A stretch of DNA of 14,668 nucleotides. Source: JAFGTE01 sp965369305. GTDB taxonomy: Bacteria; Patescibacteriota; Gracilibacteria; UM-FILTER-43-11. Shown here one piece after another: positions 1 through 7,000 of the stretch; within the stretch, counting starts at the first letter, position 1; each line of letters begins with the position of its first letter. The position numbers and the translations under genes are program-made. Location of the stretch: NCBI GenBank assembly GCA_965369305.1, contig CBDUQG010000021.1, positions 1 through 14,668 of the forward strand, read 5' to 3'. The notes beneath the pieces were generated by a model. It searched no databases. It was not told the DNA's origin and saw only the letters and a program-made list of their open reading frames with translations.

Positions 1-1
1 G

Positions 2-316
2 CAAGGAGCTGAAAAGCTGACTAAGGAAGGAGAAGCCGTTATCGGTGACGTTGAAACGCAGGAAGCTTACGCCGAGCGTGGTGAATTCAAGAATACGTCT
101 GGTAAAGAAGTCACTGCTCCTGTTGTACGCGGTACAACCACTGCCATTCTGGCACATCTTAATTCAGAAGGCGGTAAGCCTGATCTGATGGCTGTTAATG
201 CTGGAGGCCCACTTCAGATTAATGTTCCTGTAAAGGGATATGGAATGCACAGCTTTGATGTCAAAAAGAACCCTGCTACCGGAAAGGTAGACATGACTCT
301 GACTCAAGTAGCCTAA
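2..316 (+). CDS. C-terminal end of an unrecognised protein (partial)
   Basis: The reading frame is open from base 2 to a TAA at 314-316 and gives 104 residues. No start codon is needed inside the window, so the gene begins upstream. I do not recognise the family. The visible part is hydrophilic, rich in Gly, Lys, Thr and Val, and has no cysteine or membrane segment. The first half is charged and probably helical. The second half (about residues 38-104) alternates hydrophobic and polar residues, as in a small beta-rich domain, with segments such as TAPVVRGTTTAIL and PLQINVPVKGYGMHSFDV. The frame is supported by good third-position codon behaviour, by the lack of any competing frame, and by the factor-independent terminator that starts 14 bases after the stop. 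Function unknown. Confidence 0.75.
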   Translation, partial: QGAEKLTKEGEAVIGDVETQEAYAERGEFKNTSGKEVTAPVVRGTTTAILAHLNSEGGKPDLMAVNAGGPLQINVPVKGYGMHSFDVKKNPATGKVDMTLTQVA

Positions 317-329
317 ACTTAAAATAAGG

Positions 330-359
330 AAGCCCTTGCTCTAGAGTGAGGGCTTTTTT
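330..359. terminator. Rho-independent terminator shared by two convergent genes
   Basis: AAGCCCT (330-336) pairs with AGGGCTT (349-355) around a 12-base loop that itself contains the palindrome CTCTAGAG. A run of six T follows at 354-359. This is a good terminator for the plus-strand gene ending at 316. On the minus strand the same hairpin is followed by a poorer T-rich tract (CCTTATTTT), so it may also end gatA transcripts. The gatA stop codon (341-343) lies inside the loop, and the last few gatA codons form one arm. Confidence 0.8.
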
Positions 360-1783
360 GTATGCCAATCAGTAGCTTTTTCGAAGGCGTGCCCCACATG
401 GAAGAGCTTACCTTCTTCGAACTGATTAGCAATGATCTGCAGACCGATTGGTAGGCCACTAGCGAAGCCAGCTGGAACGGACATACCACAGATACCGGCT
501 AGGTTGACCGGGGTAGTGAGGATGTCAGCCTTGTACATGGCCATCGGATCATCTGATTTTTCACCGATTTTGAACGGTAGGATTGGCGAAGTTGGCGTGA
601 TGAGCGCGTCGCATTTTTTGAAAACTTCTTCGAATTCCTGCTTCATCAGAGCGCGTACCTTGGCGGCCTTTAGGTAAAAGGCGTCGTAATAACCTGCCGA
701 CAGGGCATAGGTTCCGACCATAATGGTGCGCTTTACCTCGTCACCAAACCCTTCAGAGCGAGACTTCATGTAGATTTCTTCGAGTTCCTTGGCCTGGTCA
801 GTCGTGTGACCATATTTAATGCCATCGTAGCGAGCCATATTGGTACTGCCTTCGGACTTCACGAGTAGATAGTAAGTAGGAATAGCGTATTTGGTGAGCG
901 GCAGGTTGACGTCGACTACATTCGCACCAAGCTTTTTCATGACCTCTACCCCCTCCATGATCGCATCACTCACTTCTTTCTCGACACCTTCGCCAAAATA
1001 TTCCTTAGGCAGGCCAAGGGTTACGCCATTTAGATCTTCTTTGAGGAAGCTGGAATAGTCAGGAACTGGCACGTCAGGAGTGGTCGCGTCTTTTTCGGAA
1101 CGTCCGGCAATGGCCTGAAGAACCAGCGCCGCATCCTCAACGGTTTTGGTCATGGGACCAATGGTGTCGAAGGAAGAGGCATAGGGAATGCAGCCGTGGC
1201 GAGGCACACGTCCGTAAGTGACTTTCAGGCCAACAATTGAACATAGACTGGCTGGCTGACGGATTGAACCCCCTGTGTCCGTACCAATGGAGAAGGTGCA
1301 CTGGTCAGCTGCCACGCTAGCTGCAGGACCACCTGAAGAACCACCTGCGACATATTCAGTGTTCCAGGGATTTTTGGTCACACCAAAGTAGCTGTTTTCT
1401 GAGCTGGACCCCATGGTGAATTCGTCTGTGTTGGACTTTCCGAGAAGAATGGATCCAGCGTCGAGAAGTCTGTCGTAGATATGCGCATTGTAGGGTGGTA
1501 CGAAGTTTTCAAGGATCTTGGAACAGGCGGTGGTTTTGATGCCATCGGTACAGACAACATCTTTGAGATTCATGGGAATGCCCGCAAGCACGCCGTCATA
1601 ATCCCCTTTTTCATCAAATTTTTTGGCCTGCTCAAGGGCCATCTCGCCAGTGACCGTGATGTATGAATTGAGTTTATCGTCGGTCTCGGCAATGCGATCC
1701 AGATACGCTTGGGTCAGCTCAGTCGCAGTGAACTTTTTCTTTTTTAAAGCAGCCTTTGTTTGAGCAATGGAAAGTTCAATCAT
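341..1783 (-). CDS. gatA: Aspartyl/glutamyl-tRNA amidotransferase subunit A
   Basis: GatA is the glutaminase subunit of the cytoplasmic GatCAB complex. It releases ammonia from glutamine, and GatB uses it to convert Glu-tRNA(Gln) (or Asp-tRNA(Asn)) to the amide form. The 480 residues match the usual GatA length. The amidase-signature triad is visible: Lys74 in the MNLKD motif, Ser149 in GGSSGG, and Ser173 in TGGSIRQPA. The GatA-type block YGRVPRHG...ASSFDTIGP follows at about 190-210, which separates it from generic amidases. The start codon overlaps the gatC stop by one base (TAATG at 1785-1781), so translation is probably coupled. There is no clear Shine-Dalgarno sequence. gatB is not in the window and must be elsewhere. 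The usual proline after GLK in this family is a valine here (GLKVTYGR), a minor change. Confidence 0.97.
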   Translation of the reverse strand: MIELSIAQTKAALKKKKFTATELTQAYLDRIAETDDKLNSYITVTGEMALEQAKKFDEKGDYDGVLAGIPMNLKDVVCTDGIKTTACSKILENFVPPYNAHIYDRLLDAGSILLGKSNTDEFTMGSSSENSYFGVTKNPWNTEYVAGGSSGGPAASVAADQCTFSIGTDTGGSIRQPASLCSIVGLKVTYGRVPRHGCIPYASSFDTIGPMTKTVEDAALVLQAIAGRSEKDATTPDVPVPDYSSFLKEDLNGVTLGLPKEYFGEGVEKEVSDAIMEGVEVMKKLGANVVDVNLPLTKYAIPTYYLLVKSEGSTNMARYDGIKYGHTTDQAKELEEIYMKSRSEGFGDEVKRTIMVGTYALSAGYYDAFYLKAAKVRALMKQEFEEVFKKCDALITPTSPILPFKIGEKSDDPMAMYKADILTTPVNLAGICGMSVPAGFASGLPIGLQIIANQFEEGKLFHVGHAFEKATDWHTKKPSL

Positions 1784-2070
1784 TAAAATACATTCTTCAC
1801 TTTAATCATGTGATCCTGGATCGGCATGGGTGATTGTTCAAGAAGCTTATCGGCTAAATCACAAGGTTCAGCCTCATCGTCAAACGTCACACTACGAAGC
1901 CCCGTGATCTGAGCAATTGGTTCAACGTTGGTGGTGTCGACTTCATCGAGCATTTTGGCACTACCAAGAATTTCAGAGAGTTGAGTTCCGAATTTGTCGA
2001 TCTCAGCCTCACTTAGCTCGAGACGGGCGAGTTTGGCGATGTGTTTTACTTCGTCACTGGTCAGCTTCAT
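1783..2070 (-). CDS. gatC: Aspartyl/glutamyl-tRNA amidotransferase subunit C
   Basis: GatC is the small subunit that wraps around and stabilises the GatA-GatB interface. The 95-residue product shows the family pattern: an N-terminal helix with VKHIAKLARLELSE, then a long helix ending in the hallmark DEVDTTNVEPIA, and a C-terminal IKVKNVF that matches the family's FxVPxV tail. I start the gene at the ATG at 2070. A longer frame runs upstream to 2136, but the extra 22 residues do not look like GatC. They also cross the promoter region and the first codons of the divergent gene at 2123. No Shine-Dalgarno sequence is visible before 2070. The gene is first in a two-gene unit with gatA and overlaps it by one base. 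Confidence 0.93.
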   Translation of the reverse strand: MKLTSDEVKHIAKLARLELSEAEIDKFGTQLSEILGSAKMLDEVDTTNVEPIAQITGLRSVTFDDEAEPCDLADKLLEQSPMPIQDHMIKVKNVF

Positions 2071-2072
2071 TG

Positions 2073-2101
2073 TTGAATGACTAGAGCATTTTTGATAAGA
2101 T
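2073..2101 (+). promoter_or_regulatory. Sigma70-type promoter for the small membrane protein gene
   Basis: TTGAAT (2073-2078) and TAAGAT (2096-2101) are spaced by exactly 17 bases. A TG one base before the -10 (2093-2094) makes it an extended -10 element. The predicted start near 2108 leaves a leader of only about 15 bases before the ATG at 2123, with no Shine-Dalgarno sequence. Confidence 0.65.
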
Positions 2102-2107
2102 GAGTCT

Positions 2108-2136
2108 AACTTAAAAAGCAAAATGGACAAAATCAA
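2108..2136 (-). promoter_or_regulatory. Candidate promoter for gatC-gatA
   Basis: On the minus strand, TTGATT (2136-2131) and TAAGTT (2113-2108) are separated by 17 bases. Transcription would start near 2101 and give a leader of about 30 bases before the gatC ATG. The -10 match is moderate. The site lies back to back with the plus-strand promoter at 2073-2101 and overlaps the first codons of the gene at 2123. Confidence 0.4.
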
Positions 2137-2434
2137 AAACCTTCACGGAGTCAGCGGATTCATCTTTTTTGTCCTGGCGCTTTCTTATGTGGTGATGGTG
2201 CTGGCACTTCGCAATGGCTTCATGGCTGATTTCTTTTTGGTTATCATGCGTATTTTGGACATTCCTTTTGCCTTTGTTTCGCTTTTATATGGAGGAAGTA
2301 CGTTGGCCATGCAGGTCGGCGCTAACAAAGAAGAAGATGCCTCATCTTCGTGGCTTCTCATTATTTTCCTTCTGTGCCTGATCCTTTTTGGTGCCGTGGT
2401 TTTTGTGAACTTTGCCTTCCCCTCTCAGCTCTAA
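2123..2434 (+). CDS. Small three-helix membrane protein of unknown function
   Basis: The 103-residue product is very hydrophobic. Three membrane segments are visible: about residues 11-30 (SGFIFFVLALSYVVMVLAL), 35-58 (a segment containing ILDIPFAFVSLLYGG), and 75-98 (SWLLIIFLLCLILFGAVVF). A short charged loop (NKEEDASSS, about 69-77) separates the second and third. The N-terminus (MDKIKN) is basic and probably cytoplasmic. I do not recognise a family or an enzymatic motif. The gene has its own well-formed promoter at 2073-2101. Its TAA stop (2432-2434) touches the guaB stop on the other strand with no base between. It is probably real, given the promoter, the coherent membrane topology and the fit between its neighbours. 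Confidence 0.8.
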   Translation: MDKIKNLHGVSGFIFFVLALSYVVMVLALRNGFMADFFLVIMRILDIPFAFVSLLYGGSTLAMQVGANKEEDASSSWLLIIFLLCLILFGAVVFVNFAFPSQL

Positions 2435-3907
2435 CTACTTAGATTTGTAGTTCGGTGCATCCTTGGTCACCATGACGGTGTGAGGATGACTTTCGTAGAG
2501 CCCAGCACTGGTGATTCGGACAAACTTGGCCTTCTTTTGGTAGGTTGGGATGTCTTTAGCACCCACGTAACCCATGCTGGATCTGAGACCACCGATGAGC
2601 TGGAAGATTTCGTGGGCGACTGGACCTTTGTAAACGATCTGACCCTCGATCCCCTCTGGTACATACTTGGCTTCTTCCTTAACATCAGCTTGTCCGTAGC
2701 GTTCTTTTCCACCGCTGGCCATGGCTCCCATAGAGCCCATACCGCGGTAGGCCTTGAAGGTTTTTCCTTCGTGGTAGATGAGTTCACCAGGGCTTTCTTT
2801 GGTGCCGGCAAAAAGCGAACCAACCATCACAGCTGAGGCGCCAACGGCAATAGCTTTGGCCACATCCCCTGAGAATTTGATCCCACCATCAGCGATGACG
2901 GGAGTTTTGGTCTTCTTGGCTTCAGCAACGCAAGCCTGAACGGCTGAGAATTGAGGTGCGCCAATACCGGTCACCACACGAGTCGTACAAATGGAACCTG
3001 GTCCGATTCCGACCTTAACGGCATCAGCACCAGCTTTGACGAGGGCCTTAACAGCTTCGGCTGTGGCGATGTTTCCACCGACCACGTCGACGCCTTTGTA
3101 GTTCTTTTTAACATACTTAACGGTATCAAGAACCCCCTTAGAGTGACCATGGGCGGTGTCGACCACGATCAGATCGACTCCGGCCTTCACCAGTTTTTCA
3201 ACGCGCTCTTCCATGTTCTTAGCTGGGCCAACGGCCGCTCCAACGCGTAGTCTTTTTTCCTTGTCTTTGCTGGCATCGGGGTAAAGCTTGTTCTTTTCGA
3301 TATCACGGCGAGTCACCATGGCTTTAAGCTTTCCTTTTTTATCAACGATGACCAGCTTGGAATGCTTGGATTCTTCCAGAATGTCGTTGGCTTCGGTAAG
3401 AGAAATGCCTTCTTGGGCGGTGAGCAGGTTAGCCGCCTTAGTCATGCGTTCTTTAACCTTGTGATCAGCATGCTTGTGAATAAAGTAGTCATTAGCGGTG
3501 AGAAGACCCACGAGTTTTCCGGATGGCTTCCCATTGTCGGTCACAGGCACGGCCTTGTAGCCATACTTCTTTCGAATTTCGTAAACATCTTTGATCAAGT
3601 CGTCCGGTTTGGCACACATAGGATTACGGATGAAGCCGTTTTCAAAACGCTTCACCAAATCAACCTCCTCTGCCTGCTCGTCTGGTGTGAGGTTTTTGTG
3701 GATGATTCCCATTCCTCCGTAGAGGGCCAGCTTGATGGCCAGTTCGTGTTCGGTGACAGTATCCATGGCGGCGCTGAGCAGGGGCACATTGAGTTTGATG
3801 CGCTTGGTCAGCTGAGTCTTTGTATCCACATTTCTGGGTAGAATTTCTGAGTATTGTGGAAGCAAGAGGACATCATCGTATGTTAAATAAAAAGGTATGT
3901 CCGCCAT
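2435..3907 (-). CDS. guaB: Inosine-5'-monophosphate dehydrogenase
   Basis: This enzyme oxidises IMP to XMP with NAD+, the committed step from IMP to GMP. The 490 residues are the normal length of a full bacterial enzyme. The catalytic TIM barrel is split by a pair of CBS domains (about residues 95-205). The active-site loop GIGPGSICTTR carries the nucleophile Cys307. The phosphate-binding DGGIKFSGD is at 340-348. Upstream of the loop, VVGGNIATAEA (275-285) is the conserved barrel strand before the NAD-side motif. The mobile flap has RYGQ at 403-406, where many enzymes have RYFQ. The N-terminal YDDVLLLP is typical. The ATG at 3907 gives the expected N-terminus and sits about 31 bases after a predicted transcription start. 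There is no Shine-Dalgarno sequence. No purine-biosynthesis genes are adjacent, which fits a salvage-based supply of IMP (inference). Confidence 0.98.
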   Translation of the reverse strand: MADIPFYLTYDDVLLLPQYSEILPRNVDTKTQLTKRIKLNVPLLSAAMDTVTEHELAIKLALYGGMGIIHKNLTPDEQAEEVDLVKRFENGFIRNPMCAKPDDLIKDVYEIRKKYGYKAVPVTDNGKPSGKLVGLLTANDYFIHKHADHKVKERMTKAANLLTAQEGISLTEANDILEESKHSKLVIVDKKGKLKAMVTRRDIEKNKLYPDASKDKEKRLRVGAAVGPAKNMEERVEKLVKAGVDLIVVDTAHGHSKGVLDTVKYVKKNYKGVDVVGGNIATAEAVKALVKAGADAVKVGIGPGSICTTRVVTGIGAPQFSAVQACVAEAKKTKTPVIADGGIKFSGDVAKAIAVGASAVMVGSLFAGTKESPGELIYHEGKTFKAYRGMGSMGAMASGGKERYGQADVKEEAKYVPEGIEGQIVYKGPVAHEIFQLIGGLRSSMGYVGAKDIPTYQKKAKFVRITSAGLYESHPHTVMVTKDAPNYKSK

Positions 3908-3944
3908 GTGACTTTAGTTAAATCTTAAATCAGGTATTAAAAAG

Positions 3945-3972
3945 ATTGTATCAAGAATTTGGCAGAAGTCAA
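3945..3972 (-). promoter_or_regulatory. Promoter for guaB
   Basis: On the minus strand, TTGACT (3972-3967) and TACAAT (3950-3945) are separated by 16 bases. The -10 is extended by TG one base upstream (TTGATACAAT). The predicted start is near 3938, giving a leader of about 30 bases. No riboswitch-sized structure fits between this promoter and the ATG. Confidence 0.65.
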
Positions 3973-4010
3973 CATGAATCCTCTGATTCTGTGCATGTGG
4001 ACTGGGCTTG

Positions 4011-4019
4011 TGGTACAAT
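4011..4019 (+). promoter_or_regulatory. Candidate extended -10 promoter overlapping the start of the macroglobulin gene
   Basis: TGGTACAAT (4011-4019) is a near-perfect extended -10 element. The -35 region 17-18 bases upstream (about 3990-3996) is poor. The TACAAT box overlaps the ATG at 4018-4020. If this promoter is used, transcripts start near 4026 and translation must begin further in, most likely at the in-frame GTG at 4048. The spacing then resembles that of the phosphatase gene, where TGGTATAAT lies 28 bases before the start codon. Confidence 0.45.
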
Positions 4020-7000
4020 GGCTAGGCTTTTTAAACCGCTCAGCAAGGTGAGAATCAAGCACTTTCCGTGGCTCATAGGATTTTTGCTCCTCGTCGTGAT
4101 TGTTTTCGCGTCCTTTAGAGCACCAACCATCACTCAGTTTGATCCTGCCCAAAAACAGAGCAAGGTTACCTTCAACGCTCCTTTCACCATTCACTTCAGC
4201 CATATCATGGACCGCTCTTCGGTGGAGGACGCTTTTCAACTACTTCCAAGAACAGAAGGTGAGTTCAAATGGAAGGATTTCAAAACACTAGAGTTTCATC
4301 CGGATGAACTTTTGACCATTGGAGATGAATACCGCATCGTGATTAAGGGTAGTGCCAGAAGTGTCTGGTTTAAAGAGATGGGCTTTGACACCGTTATCAA
4401 CTACCTGGTGACCGGACCTCCATATATTCTCTTTGCGAACCCACAGAGCGATTCGATTCTGGCTAAAGACGACGTGATCACGGTGATGTTTGACCGTTCA
4501 ATCGATTGGGACGGTGTGAACGATGGCAAACTTCTTCAGATTGAACCGGATATGGATGGCGAGATCCGAACCATGGGACTTAGTGCCTTTCAGTTCATCC
4601 CTAAAAAGGTGTCCTCAGGAGAAACTTATACCTTCACCGTACCAGCAGGTGTGCCGGCCCGGGACGGCGGGGTGACCGAAGAAGACTTTAGCTGGTCAGT
4701 AGATACCCCGTCACTGAAAGTACGTGAAACAGAGCCTAGGAATGAGGCTGAAAACGTGCTTTTAGATGCTTCTCTGCAAATTCTGTTTGATGACGAAGTT
4801 TCACTGGATGGCATCAAGCCTGGTGTGAATGCACTACTTTATCCCTCAAATGATTTGGATGCCGGTACAGATCGAAAGCTGGATGGATTTTTTAACACAG
4901 AGGTCACTTACGGAGTTGATGAAGATGAAACGGTCCGAAAGGATGTCCTTGTTTTTGAGCCAACCTTCCCTTATCAGCCTGATGAAACCTATCGCTTTTT
5001 ACTGAAGAGTGATGCTGACTTAGGTTTGGAAGAAGATTTTGAGCTTGTCTTTGAAACCCTTCGAACGACTCCTGAAGAAGCCAGCACTGAGCAGGAAATT
5101 GTCACTGAAGCAAGCGATCCGTTTAGCTGGAAGACTCCCGGTATGGACTTCTTTGTCCGGGGGCAAAACCCTCGCCTGGAACTTACTGAGCCACTTAAAG
5201 CAGCGGCTGAACTGGTTGCCTGCCCTGTTCCCAGCAACCAATTCATGCGCATCTCTGCTAAGCAAGGTTGGAATAGCTTTGACTGTGAAAATGACGGCGT
5301 AACGCTGGACCCGACTAAGAAGGATCTGGATGCTACGATCAACCTGAACGACTACTTCAGTCTTGACTGGGTGACTGGTGTTTATTTTGCCAGGTTAAGC
5401 CAGGGTGAAAAAACAATCTATCGGCACTTTTTGGTCGAAGATAGCACGATGATGCTGAAGCGCTCAGAAAATGATCTGCTGGTTTGGGCATTGGATGTGA
5501 AATCCGGAGACCCCATTAGCAGCATGAGCCTTGAGGTTCTTAACTTTGAAGGTGAGGAAATATTGTCTGGCAAAACTGATGAGTCTGGCGTGTTTAGTAC
5601 AAATCAATCTTTTGATGAGGGAATTTACGTGCGCGGAAAGAAAGAGGAGGAAGACATAAGCAGGTGGGCCTTTGTCTCTGACCAGTGGTCTTTAGGAAAT
5701 GCTGATCCTTATGTGAGTGAGCCCAGTGGGTTTTATGTATGGCTCAATCAACATATATTTTCACCCGGTGATTCTATTGGGATAAAGGGGATCTGGAGAC
5801 AAATTCAGAACAATACCCTGGCCCTGCCGGGAGCGACCCAGGTCACCATCACTATCGAGGACACTAAGCAGAACTTCATTGTCTCAAAACGGGTTCCCAT
5901 GCGTCGCAATGGCTCATTCGATACAAGTATCCTTCTTCCGGAAGAGGTGGGTTCAGGGAACTACCTACTCAGCGTTGCCGACCTAAACCACCAAAGGCTT
6001 TCTGAGCCGGTTCCGATCCAAATTCGGGACGAGTCAGACCTTAAGCTTGAATGGCTGGAAGCCAAAGAAAGTCATCCAAGCGGTGAAGCCCCTGTTTATA
6101 TTGTGAAAGCCCGCTATAAGAACGGCATTCCTGCAGCCAATGTGGCCGGTCATTTTGAGCTCTTTCGCCAACCTAAAACCATCAAATATGAAGAAGGGGC
6201 TGTGAGTTATTCTTTTAACCGTCTGGGCTCCGAATGCGCTGAAAACTGTAGAAAAAGAACCTTAGTGACTAGTGAAACCTTCGAATTTGATCTGAATGGC
6301 GAAGCAAAATTGGTCTTAACAGGTGAAAATAAGAGTTTTCTTCTGCCGGACCACGAGTACAGCCTTCAGGTCACCGCTGCGACTTCTGATGAGTCACTCG
6401 CCAGTATTAACCAGTCTTTTCAGATTCATCAGGGCACCTTTGATCTGGGCCTTGGGCTTAAGCATGCTTTGATTAGTGGCGGTAACCCGATTGAAGCAAA
6501 TATTCTGAGCCTTGATCATGCCCGAAACCCTGTTGATAACAAGCGTGTTAGACTTTCCCTCATCAGTGATGGAGCCAAGCCGAAAACAGTATATGAAGAT
6601 GATTTTGATAGCGAAAGAACGGTCAAAAAAATCAACATTCCTTTGAGTGCTCAAATAAAGGACGGGATTTACACCCTCCGGGCCGAAAGCCGAGACGAAA
6701 AAAACAATGAAATCCTGGCTGAACAAAAGGTGTATGTGGGGACCAATGCTTCTGAGGCGATATCAAATGAGTTACTGCTTGCCGCTGATCAATCGAAGTA
6801 CTTCGTGGGAGGTCGGGCCCACTTGGTCGTTAATGAACCTGAAGCTAGCGAAGAAAAACCAGTTCCAGTGATAGTGACTTATGAACGGGATGGCCTATTG
6901 GGTAGTGAGGCGCTGCTGCTTAAATCACCTCTCACCCGAATCAATGTGCCTATTCGGGCTGATATGGTTCCTCAGTTTGTTGTAAACGTCACTCGCTTTC

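Noticed and set aside
2071..2136. Longer gatC start at 2136
   Set aside because: The added residues do not fit the family and overlap the divergent gene and both promoters. The ATG at 2070 gives the standard GatC N-terminus.
2433..2452. Hairpin AACTAC/GTAGTT as a terminator between the convergent genes
   Set aside because: There is no T tract on either side, and the arms lie in the coding end of guaB. Six base pairs alone are likely by chance.
3362..3841. A 159-codon open frame on the plus strand inside guaB
   Set aside because: It is fully antisense to conserved IMP dehydrogenase sequence, and no supporting signals are seen.
3908..3944. Riboswitch or purine operator in the guaB leader
   Set aside because: The leader is only about 30 AT-rich bases and has no purine-riboswitch core or recognisable operator repeat.
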